NCBI GenBank assembly: GCA_903970315.1
Contig: CAJCIJ010000080.1
Location: 1 to 7,867, forward strand
DNA from: Actinomycetota bacterium
GTDB lineage: Bacteria; Actinomycetota; Thermoleophilia; Solirubrobacterales; Solirubrobacteraceae
Reading direction: 5' to 3'
DNA: 7,867 nt
Positions 1 through 6,693 of the stretch are shown here, piece by piece. The notes beneath the pieces were generated by a model. The model was not told the DNA's origin, made no database searches, and saw nothing but the letters and a program-made list of their open reading frames with translations. The position numbers and the translations under genes are program-made. Each line of letters begins with the position of its first letter. Position 1 is the first letter of the stretch.

Positions 1-1180
1 AGATCAGATAGGCGACCAGCAGTTTTGCCGTGGGAGTCGTGGGCGTCAGCCCTGTCAGCGCAAGCCCGCTCGCGATCACGGCGCACGCGCCGGCAACGAG
101 TGGGACCCGTGGCCCGTGACGCCCCACCAGCCTGCCCGACAAGGGCGCAAAGACCACGGTCATTGCTGCCATGGGCAGCGTGTAGAGGCCGGCCTGCAAC
201 GGCGACAGCAGACGCACATCCTGGAGATAGAGAGTGTTCAAAAACAGGAAACCGCCCAGGGCTGCAAACGCCGATATGGCGATCACGCTGGCGCCGGCAA
301 AGGGCGCACTGCCAAAGAACCTCACCTCCAGCACGGGCTCGCGGCGCTGCAGCTCGTAACGCACCAGGCCGATGAAGCAGGCCAGCGAGAACGCGAACAC
401 GCCGATGCTCGCCAGCGAGGTCCAGCCGCGGCTTTGACCCTCGATGATCCCGTAGGTCAGCGAGGCAAGGGCGCCGGCCACCAGCACCTGGCCCACGGGA
501 TCCAGCCGCCGCGCGTGCGGAGCGCGTGATTCGGGCACAAACCGGGCCGTGAGCAGGACCGCAATGACGCCGATGGGGACGTTGACCAGGAAGACCGCCG
601 GCCAGCCGACGGAGTCCACGAGCGCCCCCCCGACAACGGGACCCAGGGCAAGGCTCACGCCGACCACGGCGCCCCACACGCCGATCGCCTGGGCGCGCTC
701 GCGCGGGTCCTCAAAGACGTTGCGGATGATCGACATTGCAACGGGGTTGAGCATCGACCCGCCCATCGCCTGCACGACCCGGAACGCCACCAGAAACTGG
801 AGGTTCGGCGCCAGCGCACACGCCAGCGACCCGATCGAGAAGAGCACCAGGCCCGCCTGAAACACACGCCGCCGGCCCAGGCGGTCGGCCATCGATCCCG
901 AGAGCATGAGCAGGCTCGCGAGCACAAGCGTGTAGGCGTCGATGGTCCACTGCAAGCCCGACAGCGAGGCGTGCAGCGAGCGGTGTATCGCCGGGAGCGC
1001 GACGTTTACGATCGTGACGTCCAGCCCCACGATCAGCAGGCTCATGCTGCAGATCAACAGCACCACCAGGCGACGGGCACGACTGAGCCCGGGTCCCTCA
1101 GCCGCGGTCTGCGCCGGATCGGCGCCGGGGGCAGGCGCGGGCTTGGGACCCTGGGCGGGAGTGACAACAGGGTCGTTCAT
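1..1180 (-). CDS. MFS drug exporter, DHA2 (EmrB/QacA-like) family, C-terminus beyond window
   Basis: Proton-driven inner-membrane exporter of the 14-helix DHA2 branch of the major facilitator superfamily; the substrate (drug or other toxic organic compound) cannot be read from sequence. The ATG is at 1180-1178 and the frame stays open to the left edge (393 residues; full-length members are usually 450-550). Residues 1-37 form a Pro/Ala-rich cytosolic tail. Family signatures follow in order: the LDVTIVNVALP motif (53-63), motif A GSMADRLGRRR (95-105) between helices 2 and 3, a motif-B-like FRVVQAMGG (133-141), motif C ending GPVVGG (180-185), and a second-half motif-A echo GRLVGRHGPR (349-358). 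No Shine-Dalgarno is visible upstream. It diverges from the KimA-like gene across 64 bp. No regulator lies beside it inside the window. The family call is firm; substrate is unknown. Confidence 0.93.
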   Translation of the reverse strand, partial: MNDPVVTPAQGPKPAPAPGADPAQTAAEGPGLSRARRLVVLLICSMSLLIVGLDVTIVNVALPAIHRSLHASLSGLQWTIDAYTLVLASLLMLSGSMADRLGRRRVFQAGLVLFSIGSLACALAPNLQFLVAFRVVQAMGGSMLNPVAMSIIRNVFEDPRERAQAIGVWGAVVGVSLALGPVVGGALVDSVGWPAVFLVNVPIGVIAVLLTARFVPESRAPHARRLDPVGQVLVAGALASLTYGIIEGQSRGWTSLASIGVFAFSLACFIGLVRYELQRREPVLEVRFFGSAPFAGASVIAISAFAALGGFLFLNTLYLQDVRLLSPLQAGLYTLPMAAMTVVFAPLSGRLVGRHGPRVPLVAGACAVIASGLALTGLTPTTPTAKLLVAYLI

Positions 1181-1244
1181 ACCGGTGTCGATGCTAGCCA
1201 CCGACCCGCAGCCGCCATCGCGTCTGCCTGTCACAGTTGAGCGC

Positions 1245-3044
1245 ATGCAGGCACGCCTCCCGCTCCGAGCCGGTAAGCACGCCGATTCCGGGCACGAGCT
1301 TGGGGTGTCGGGCGGGCTGGCGGCGCTCAGTCTGGATGCTCTGTCGAGCGTCGCGTATGGCCCGGAAGCGATGGTCCTGGTCCTGATCGGCGCCGGGGTG
1401 GGCGCGCTGTCCTGGACGCTGCCCCTCACGCTCGTGATCGTGGGCATGCTGGCGCTGCTGGTGCTCTCCTACTCGCAGGTGATCAGCGCCTACCCCGACG
1501 GTGGCGGCGCCTACGCCGTGGCCAAGGCCAATCTTGGCCGCTGGCCCAGCATGCTTGCCGCCGCCTCGGTGGTGGTCGACTACGTGCTCACGGTCGCAGT
1601 CAGCCTCGCCGCGGGCGCGGCGAGCCTTGGCAGCATCTTCCCTTCGCTGGCCCACCACCTGCTCCTGGTCTCACTGATCGGGCTGGTGGTGCTGGCTGCG
1701 GTGAACATGTTCGGAATCGCCGAGTCGGCGCGCCTGCTGATGCTGCCGACGGCGGTGTTCATCGTGAGCATTCTGGCGATCGTGGTGGTCGGGGCTGTTC
1801 GCTTCCACACCGACGCAAAGCTGGGCACGCCGCTGAAGTTTCCCGCCGGCACGACCGCCGCCCTGGGGATCGTGCTGATACTCAAGGCGTTCGCGTCGGG
1901 CTGCTCAGCGGTCACGGGCGTGGAGGCCATCTCCAACGGCACGCCGGCCTTCCGCAAGCCGCGGATCTCAAACGCGCAGCGCACGGAGCTGTCGCTGGGG
2001 CTGCTGTTGGGCGTGATGTTGCTGGGTCTGGTGTTGCTGATCCACGCCCATCACGTCGTGCCACGCGGCGGCGTCACCATCCTCGCCCAGGTGAGCGCAG
2101 GCGCGCTGGGGTCCGGTCTGCCGTTCTATGTCACCAATCTCTCGGTGGCGCTCGTCCTGGGGCTGGCTGCCAACACAAGCTTTGGCGGTCTGCCGGTGCT
2201 GATGAGCCTGCTCTCGCGCGACAACCGGCTGCCGCACCTGTTCTCGCTGCGCGCCGAGCGTCCCGTCTACCGGTCGGGCATCACCGTGCTGGCGCTTGGA
2301 TCAGCGGCACTGTTGGCGGCCACGAGCGCGCAGGTCGCCAAGCTGATCCCGCTCTTCACGATCGGGGTCTTTGTGGGCTTCACGATCAGCCAGGTCGGCC
2401 TGGTGCGCCACTGGCACACCAAACGCCCACCGCGATGGATGCTGCGTGCCGCGCTGAACGGGACGGGAGCCGCGATGACCGCCGTGGCGGTGGTGGTGTT
2501 CCTGGCAAGCAAGTTCCTGGAGGGCGCCTGGGTCGTGGTGGTGGTCGTGCCGCTGCTCATGTACCTGTTCGCGCACGTCGAGACCTACTACTCGCGGGTC
2601 GGCCGCGAACTGAAGATCGGGCGCACGCCGCCGGCGCCGCACAGGAGCCCGAGCATCGTGATCGTGCCGATCGCAACGGTCAGCCTGCTGACCGAGAGGG
2701 CGATGAGTGCGGCGTTGTCCCTGGGGGAGACGGTGATCGCGGTGGCGGTCGCCGGTGACGAGCAGGAGGCCGCCGAAATCCATCACGAATGGGACCTGTG
2801 GAAGTGCAGTTCGCCGATGGAGGTGCTGGTCGACCGCCACCGCTCGCTCGTGCGATCGGTGCTCAAGTACGTGGAGTCAATCGATGCCCCGGATGCCGTG
2901 ATCACGGTCCTGATCCCGGAGGTGGTCCCGTCAAAGCGCAGGCACGAGATCCTGCACAACCAGCGCGGCCGAATCCTGGAAGCGGTGCTGAAGGCACGCA
3001 CCGACGTGATCATCGCCAGGCTGCCCTTTCGCATCCACGAGTAA
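1245..3044 (+). CDS. kimA: KimA-type potassium importer (APC superfamily, YdaO family)
   Basis: Predicted high-affinity H+/K+ symporter, 599 residues against about 607 for B. subtilis KimA (YdaO). An APC-fold membrane part (about 23-455, some 12 helices) is followed by a cytosolic USP-like alpha/beta domain (about 468-599). Compared with KimA from memory, the K+-site residues are kept at matching spacing: Asp31 and Tyr38 in DALSSVAY (D36/Y43), Asp112, Thr116 and Ser120 in DYVLTVAVS (D117/T121/S125), and Thr224 in TGVEAISNG (T230). Phe371 in LIPLF replaces Tyr377. The C-terminal ILHNQ is also KimA-like. ATG 1245 is preferred because it leaves an N-terminus of family length; an in-frame ATG at 1191 would add 18 residues and almost touch the divergent MFS gene, and the frame remains open further upstream only as the antisense of that gene. 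No strong Shine-Dalgarno is seen. The 64-bp leader is too short for a ydaO-type c-di-AMP riboswitch. Confidence 0.93.
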   Translation: MQARLPLRAGKHADSGHELGVSGGLAALSLDALSSVAYGPEAMVLVLIGAGVGALSWTLPLTLVIVGMLALLVLSYSQVISAYPDGGGAYAVAKANLGRWPSMLAAASVVVDYVLTVAVSLAAGAASLGSIFPSLAHHLLLVSLIGLVVLAAVNMFGIAESARLLMLPTAVFIVSILAIVVVGAVRFHTDAKLGTPLKFPAGTTAALGIVLILKAFASGCSAVTGVEAISNGTPAFRKPRISNAQRTELSLGLLLGVMLLGLVLLIHAHHVVPRGGVTILAQVSAGALGSGLPFYVTNLSVALVLGLAANTSFGGLPVLMSLLSRDNRLPHLFSLRAERPVYRSGITVLALGSAALLAATSAQVAKLIPLFTIGVFVGFTISQVGLVRHWHTKRPPRWMLRAALNGTGAAMTAVAVVVFLASKFLEGAWVVVVVVPLLMYLFAHVETYYSRVGRELKIGRTPPAPHRSPSIVIVPIATVSLLTERAMSAALSLGETVIAVAVAGDEQEAAEIHHEWDLWKCSSPMEVLVDRHRSLVRSVLKYVESIDAPDAVITVLIPEVVPSKRRHEILHNQRGRILEAVLKARTDVIIARLPFRIHE

Positions 3045-3058
3045 CGCGGGCGGGCGTA

Positions 3059-3090
3059 GCCGCGGGGGTGACGCGGGGGGAGTCCGCGGC
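3059..3090. terminator. Possible bidirectional terminator hairpin
   Basis: A perfect 7-bp all-GC inverted repeat, GCCGCGG (3059-3065) and CCGCGGC (3084-3090), with an 18-nt loop fills most of the 47-bp gap between the stop codons of the KimA-like gene and the convergent S51 gene. Position favours a shared terminator. There is no T-tract on either strand and the loop is long, and a 7-bp GC-only repeat is not rare in DNA this GC-rich, so this is tentative. Confidence 0.3.
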
Positions 3091-3091
3091 G

Positions 3092-3895
3092 TCAGTCTCC
3101 TGGGCGGCCCAGGCCCTCGCGCAGCCGGCGCAGTTCGCGCAACTCGCGCACCGCGTCGTCGTCGCCGGGGTGCGGAGCGCTGCCGGCGCCGCTGCCCAGC
3201 AACTCGACCTCCAGGCGGTGGCGGACAAGCTCGCCTTCGACCGCATCGACCCGTTGGGCGCCGGCTCCCGGGCGGGAGCTGACAGCGCGCGTAAACCGGT
3301 TGCCTTCGAACAGCAGGCCGACGCCGTCGTCGACAGCCCATCCACCCGGCAGCTCGCCGCTGCGCACACTCGCAAGCCAGGCGGGAAGCCGCTCGGGCTC
3401 GCCGTCGGCGTGGACGGTCAATGAGCCCTCCAACAGGCCCAGGCCGGCAATCGCCTCGGGCGGCCCGCTGGAGCGAGTGATCCCACCCTCAAACCAGCAC
3501 ATCGCCCCGGCGCTCAGCCCCGCCAGCACGGTCCCGCGCCGCCAGGCCTCGGCCAGCAGCTCGTCGAGCCCGTGTACCCGCCAGATCGCCAGCAGGTTGC
3601 GCATCGACCCGCCTCCGACGTAGACGATGTCCTGCTCCAGGACCGTCTCGGCGAGCGGGCGCCGGGCGTCCTGCAGCCGAAAGAGCGACAGCTGTTCGGG
3701 GACACACGGCCTGCCGGCAAAGCGCGACTGGAAGGCGTTGCGCTGGGCGAGCGTGTCGCCGGAAGCGGTGGGCAAGAACAGGATGCGCGGCCGATCCGAT
3801 TGCGCCAGGCCCAGCACGAAGTCGTCCAGGAGCGGGTTTGCGGGCTCCATCGTGAAGCCGCCGCCGCCCATGGCAAAGATCACCCTGTCACTCAT
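3092..3895 (-). CDS. S51-family serine peptidase (peptidase E-like), second tandem copy
   Basis: A 267-residue cytosolic protein of the peptidase E/cyanophycinase (S51) family, which has a class-I glutamine-amidotransferase-like fold with a Ser nucleophile; characterised members cleave Asp-X dipeptides or cyanophycin. Landmarks are the N-terminal AMGGGGFTME strand-loop (8-17), FLPTASGD (40-47), YVGGGS (92-97), the nucleophile elbow GLSAGAMCWF with Ser128 (126-135), His162 in TVHAD, and Asp189 in AVDDG as the likely third residue. Its neighbour has Glu there, so a Ser-His-Asp triad is predicted. The usual Asn of GGGN is Ser97. A charged helix-like tail (about 246-263) extends past the family core. 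The ATG at 3895 overlaps the stop of the upstream paralogue as ATGA, implying coupled translation; no separate Shine-Dalgarno is visible. The frame runs open upstream to 4279, but only through the other gene. True substrate is unknown. Confidence 0.9.
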   Translation of the reverse strand: MSDRVIFAMGGGGFTMEPANPLLDDFVLGLAQSDRPRILFLPTASGDTLAQRNAFQSRFAGRPCVPEQLSLFRLQDARRPLAETVLEQDIVYVGGGSMRNLLAIWRVHGLDELLAEAWRRGTVLAGLSAGAMCWFEGGITRSSGPPEAIAGLGLLEGSLTVHADGEPERLPAWLASVRSGELPGGWAVDDGVGLLFEGNRFTRAVSSRPGAGAQRVDAVEGELVRHRLEVELLGSGAGSAPHPGDDDAVRELRELRRLREGLGRPGD

Positions 3896-4644
3896 GCAGC
3901 AACCGCGGCGCCTCGTGGCTGTGGGTCGCCGCCGAGGTAAATAACGTCCACGGCAGTCTCCACGACACCATCCTCGCCGGGGTCGATCCGGTAGGCACAG
4001 CCCTCGGCGCGGGAGCTCACAGCCCGCTCCAGGTGCGTGCCACGGAAGTGCAGTGCCACGCCGTCCTCGACCGCGAACCCCGGGATCATGCCGTCGGCGA
4101 CAAAGCGACGGTACTCGTCGCGGCGCGCCGGCTCGGCGTCGTAGTGGACGCAGTTTGAGTACGGCAGAAGGCCCAGCCCGCGCACGCTGCGAGGCGCACC
4201 GTGGAAGGCGCTGAGGGCCTCCTGAAACCAGCACAGCGAGCCGGCCGATGGCCCGCAGAGCACGATGCCCCGGTGCCACGCCTTGCGCAGCACTTCGTCG
4301 AGGCCGTGTGCACGCCAGGCGCCCAGCATGCTCACCATGTTGCCACCGCCCACGTAGATCACATCCTGGGACAACAGATGTCGCTCAAGGTCGTTCTCCA
4401 CGGCGCCAGCACCCTGGTCGCGCCGGAACAGCGAAACGTGACTGGCGTCGCACGTGGGGGCAAAGCGACGGTAGAAACGCACCACATAGTGGTCGGCGTC
4501 GCCGGAGGCCGTTGGCAGGAAGCACACGCGAGGCCGCTTGGCCGTCGTCAGTGAGAGCACGTAGTCGTCCAGCAGACCGCTCTCGGTCTCCATGGAGAAC
4601 CCGCCGCCGCCAAGAGCAACGATTTGGGGATCGCCCAGCCGCAT
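3892..4644 (-). CDS. S51-family serine peptidase (peptidase E-like), first tandem copy
   Basis: A 250-residue paralogue of the downstream gene, with the same S51 fold. It opens with IVALGGGGFSME (8-19) and continues with CFLPTASGD (41-49), YVGGGN (98-102 plus Asn at 102), the nucleophile elbow GPSAGSLCWF with Ser133 (131-140), His167 in CVHYDAE and Glu193 in AVEDG. This matches the Ser-His-Glu arrangement of Salmonella PepE (S120/H157/E192). No signal peptide or membrane segment is seen, so it should act in the cytosol. ATG 4644-4642 is the first start after an in-frame TGA four codons upstream; no Shine-Dalgarno is evident. It is the first gene of a two-gene operon and diverges from the VOC dioxygenase gene across 233 bp. 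Similarity between the two copies runs along their full length, so they look like an old duplication. The substrate (Asp-dipeptide, isoaspartyl or cyanophycin-like) is not decided by the sequence. Confidence 0.92.
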   Translation of the reverse strand: MRLGDPQIVALGGGGFSMETESGLLDDYVLSLTTAKRPRVCFLPTASGDADHYVVRFYRRFAPTCDASHVSLFRRDQGAGAVENDLERHLLSQDVIYVGGGNMVSMLGAWRAHGLDEVLRKAWHRGIVLCGPSAGSLCWFQEALSAFHGAPRSVRGLGLLPYSNCVHYDAEPARRDEYRRFVADGMIPGFAVEDGVALHFRGTHLERAVSSRAEGCAYRIDPGEDGVVETAVDVIYLGGDPQPRGAAVAA

Positions 4645-4821
4645 TGTTTGGTCTCAATCGGTCGCTTGGCCAGCTCACCTTCCCAGAGCCGCCGAACACT
4701 GACCAGGATGCCCGCAAATGCCGATCATTCGTATGGACCAGGTGCCAACGTCCCGGCCGATCCAATCGACACGCGGCCATAGCTCCAGACGACCCAGGAC
4801 GCGCGTCATCGGAGGCTCAAC

Positions 4822-4838
4822 GCCCCGGTTGTCGGGGC
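4822..4838. promoter_or_regulatory. Inverted repeat upstream of VOC gene, possible operator
   Basis: GCCCCG (4822-4827) and CGGGGC (4833-4838) form a perfect 6-bp inverted repeat around GTTGT. It ends 18 bp before TAATCT (4857-4862), which fits the actinobacterial -10 form TAnnnT. If that is a -10 element, the repeat would sit over the -35 zone, where a repressor or activator could act. No good -35 hexamer is present and a 6-bp GC repeat can occur by chance. Confidence 0.25.
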
Positions 4839-4866
4839 AAGCGCCTGGCCTCAGCGTAATCTGGGG

Positions 4867-4877
4867 GGCAGACTGCC
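4867..4877. repeat. Small inverted repeat abutting the VOC start codon
   Basis: GGCAG-A-CTGCC is a perfect 5-bp-arm palindrome ending directly before the ATG at 4878, and its left arm overlaps the G-run (4863-4868) that is the only Shine-Dalgarno-like sequence. It could be an operator half-site cluster or could affect ribosome access, but it is short and possibly fortuitous. Confidence 0.2.
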
Positions 4878-5798
4878 ATGAAACTGGAGGGCATCCACCA
4901 CGTCACCGCAATAACCGGCGACGCACAGCTCAACCTCGACTTCTACGTCGGCGTGTTGGGCCTGCGCCTCGTAAAGAAGACGGTCAACCAGGACGACCCG
5001 ACCGTCTACCACCTTTTCTACGCCGACGACAACGGGTCGCCGGGTGCCGACCTGACCTTCTTTGAGTACCCGCACGCCGTCCGGGGCGTAGCCGGGGCTG
5101 GGATGGTGCACCGGGTCGACTGGCGCGTGGCTGCGCCGGAGGCGCTCGACTTCTGGGAGCAGCGGCTGGCCGACGCGGGCACGGCCACCCGCCGCACCGA
5201 CGACAGGCTCGTCTTCGCCGACCCCGAGGGCTTGGAGCACGCCCTCGGCGTGTCGACCGTGACCGACGAGCCCCTTCAGGCCTCCGCGCCGGACATCCCA
5301 CGCGAACACGCGCTGTGTGGCTTTGACGGCGTGCACGCCTACGCGGTCAACCCGGCGGCCAGCGACCATCTGCTGCGCGACGGGCTGGGCTTTGCCGATG
5401 TCCCCGGTGGTGCCATGGAGGTGCGCGGCGAGCACCGCGGCGGCCTTTACGCCTATGACCCCCCACCGGCCGCCGCGCCACGCCCCGGCGCCGGAACCGT
5501 GCACCACGTGGCCTTTGCGTCGCCCATGGACGACCACGAGGCCTGGCGCGAGCGGGTTCTCGCCCACGGCGGCAGGCCCACACCGGTCATCGATCGCTTC
5601 TACTTTCGCTCGATCTACTTTCGCGAGCCAAGCGGGGTGCTCTTTGAGATCGCCACGATCGGGCCGGGCTTTGCCACCGACGAGCCCGCCGAGCATCTCG
5701 GTGAGCACCTTGCGCTGCCTCCATTCCTGGAGGACCGGCGATCTGACATCGAACCGCTGCTGACGCCACTGCACGACCCCCGCGCGCGTGCCGTCTGA
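4878..5798 (+). CDS. VOC-superfamily ring-cleaving dioxygenase-like protein (MhqO/PcpA type)
   Basis: A 306-residue protein with two VOC (glyoxalase/bleomycin-resistance/extradiol dioxygenase) modules: residues 4-125 beginning GIHHVTAITGD, and about 146-262 ending FEIATIGPGF. The layout matches bacterial ring-cleaving dioxygenases such as MhqO and PcpA, Fe(II) enzymes that open hydroquinone or catechol-type rings. The likely 2-His-1-Glu metal triad is intact: His7 or His8 in IHHVT, His210 in VHHVAF and Glu257 in LFEIAT. No signal peptide is seen, so it should be cytosolic. The ATG at 4878 follows a G-run (4863-4868) serving as a weak Shine-Dalgarno. Its end overlaps the exonuclease start by 11 bp, so the two genes are probably co-transcribed and coupled. 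Substrate is not established; other VOC roles (glutathione-independent glyoxalase, isomerase) cannot be excluded, though the two-module dioxygenase pattern is the best fit. Confidence 0.87.
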   Translation: MKLEGIHHVTAITGDAQLNLDFYVGVLGLRLVKKTVNQDDPTVYHLFYADDNGSPGADLTFFEYPHAVRGVAGAGMVHRVDWRVAAPEALDFWEQRLADAGTATRRTDDRLVFADPEGLEHALGVSTVTDEPLQASAPDIPREHALCGFDGVHAYAVNPAASDHLLRDGLGFADVPGGAMEVRGEHRGGLYAYDPPPAAAPRPGAGTVHHVAFASPMDDHEAWRERVLAHGGRPTPVIDRFYFRSIYFREPSGVLFEIATIGPGFATDEPAEHLGEHLALPPFLEDRRSDIEPLLTPLHDPRARAV

Positions 5799-6693
5799 TC
5801 GACCGCTGCTCGTTGCCGACGTGCCGTGGCTGCTGTACCGCTCGTTCTTTGCCTTGCCGGCCTCCATCAAGGGCTCTGATAGGCGTCCTGTCAACGCGCT
5901 GCTGGGCACCGTAAACGCGCTGCTGACCGTCGTGGAGTCCCACGCGCCGCGTGCAGTGGCGGCATGTTTCGGTGCCGAGGAGGCTTCCTACAGGACCGCG
6001 CTCTACCCCGCCTACCACGCCCACCGCGACCCCATGCCGGCGGACCTGGCGCACCAGTGGTCAAAGGCACCGGCGCTGCTGGAGGCGATGGGGTGGGCGA
6101 CGGGCCAGAGCGTCGATCTGGAGGCCGACGACCTGATGTTCTCCCATGCACGGACCGAGGCCGGCGGCGGCGGGCGGGCGCTGCTTCTGACCGGCGACCG
6201 CGACCTCTTTGGCGCCGTCGACGACCGTGTCTGCGTGCTCGTGCCGGCAAAGGGCGGAGCGACAGAGGAGATCGGCCCGGCGCAGGTGCGTGCCCGCTAC
6301 GGCGTCGAGCCCGAGCAGGTGCCCGACTTCATCGCGTTACGCGGCGACCCCTCCGACGGCCTGCCCGGCGCGCCCGGTATCGGCGCCAAGACCGCGGCGG
6401 CTCTGCTTGCGCAGCACGGATCGTTGGAGGCTTTGCTGGCGGCAGCCGAATCAGTTGACAGCGCGGCCGGGCATGCGGGCGCCGTCGACCAGATGCGCCC
6501 TCGCATCGCCACCGCGCTGGCCGACAATGCGGAGCTGTTGTTGAAGTTCAAGCAGATCGCCACGCTCCAAAGGACCCCTGTCGAGCGTCCACAGGACCGC
6601 GACACCGACTATGCCGGCGGCGCACGACACGCACAGGATCTGGGAATGAACGCCCTGGCTAAGCGCTTACTTGCACAGTCGCCCGCGGTCTAG
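5788..6693 (+). CDS. Stand-alone 5'-3' exonuclease (PolA N-domain/FEN family) with atypical active site
   Basis: A 301-residue protein equivalent to the 5'-nuclease domain of DNA polymerase I without the polymerase, a form known in actinobacteria and likely to act on flaps or RNA primers in DNA replication or repair. Visible in order: first-strand Asp11 in LLVAD, YRSFFALP (17-24), LEADD with Glu112, Asp114 and Asp115, TGDRDL with Asp137 and Asp139, GDPSDGLPG with Asp187 and Asp190, and helix-3-turn-helix GIGAKTAA (197-204). Two norms are broken: the second metal-ligand Asp (usually in an FD pair) is Gly62 in CFGAEE, and the catalytic Lys of YKxxR is His77 in YHAHR. GTG 5788 is chosen because it alone retains the first Asp-bearing strand; the next in-frame GTG at 5821 would lose it. 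It overlaps the VOC gene by 11 bp and the convergent HxlR gene by 35 bp. Family sure; full activity less so. Confidence 0.9.
   Translation: MPSDRPLLVADVPWLLYRSFFALPASIKGSDRRPVNALLGTVNALLTVVESHAPRAVAACFGAEEASYRTALYPAYHAHRDPMPADLAHQWSKAPALLEAMGWATGQSVDLEADDLMFSHARTEAGGGGRALLLTGDRDLFGAVDDRVCVLVPAKGGATEEIGPAQVRARYGVEPEQVPDFIALRGDPSDGLPGAPGIGAKTAAALLAQHGSLEALLAAAESVDSAAGHAGAVDQMRPRIATALADNAELLLKFKQIATLQRTPVERPQDRDTDYAGGARHAQDLGMNALAKRLLAQSPAV

Larger units (their letters stand above)
4645..4877. other. Divergent intergenic spacer between S51 operon and VOC-exonuclease operon
   Basis: This 233-bp stretch, the largest gap in the window, separates two divergent operons and should carry promoters for both. 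I find no convincing ORF, tRNA or sigma70 -35/-10 pair for the minus-strand direction. On the plus-strand side it holds two short inverted repeats, listed separately, and an isolated TAATCT at 4857-4862. Confidence 0.6.

Noticed and set aside
1191..1196. TAGCAT on the minus strand as a -10 box for the left MFS gene
   Set aside because: It fits TAnnnT at a plausible distance, but no -35-like hexamer is found 16-18 bp upstream, so it is too weak to list as a promoter.
942..1244. N-terminal extension of the KimA-like frame upstream to 942 (about 100 extra residues)
   Set aside because: It lies antisense to the well-supported MFS coding sequence, has no family match, and KimA homologues start close to the ATG at 1245.
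3896..4279. N-terminal extension of the second S51 gene to 4279
   Set aside because: The frame is open only because it shadows the first S51 gene in another frame. The S51 fold begins just after the ATG at 3895, which overlaps the upstream stop.
4851..5909. Long minus-strand open frame of 352 codons opposite the VOC gene
   Set aside because: It has no recognisable motifs, looks like a GC-rich antisense shadow, and the plus strand carries complete VOC metal-site motifs.
5587..6250. Arg/Ala-rich minus-strand frames opposite the VOC-exonuclease junction
   Set aside because: Their composition is typical of antisense shadows in high-GC DNA and they conflict with clear plus-strand genes.
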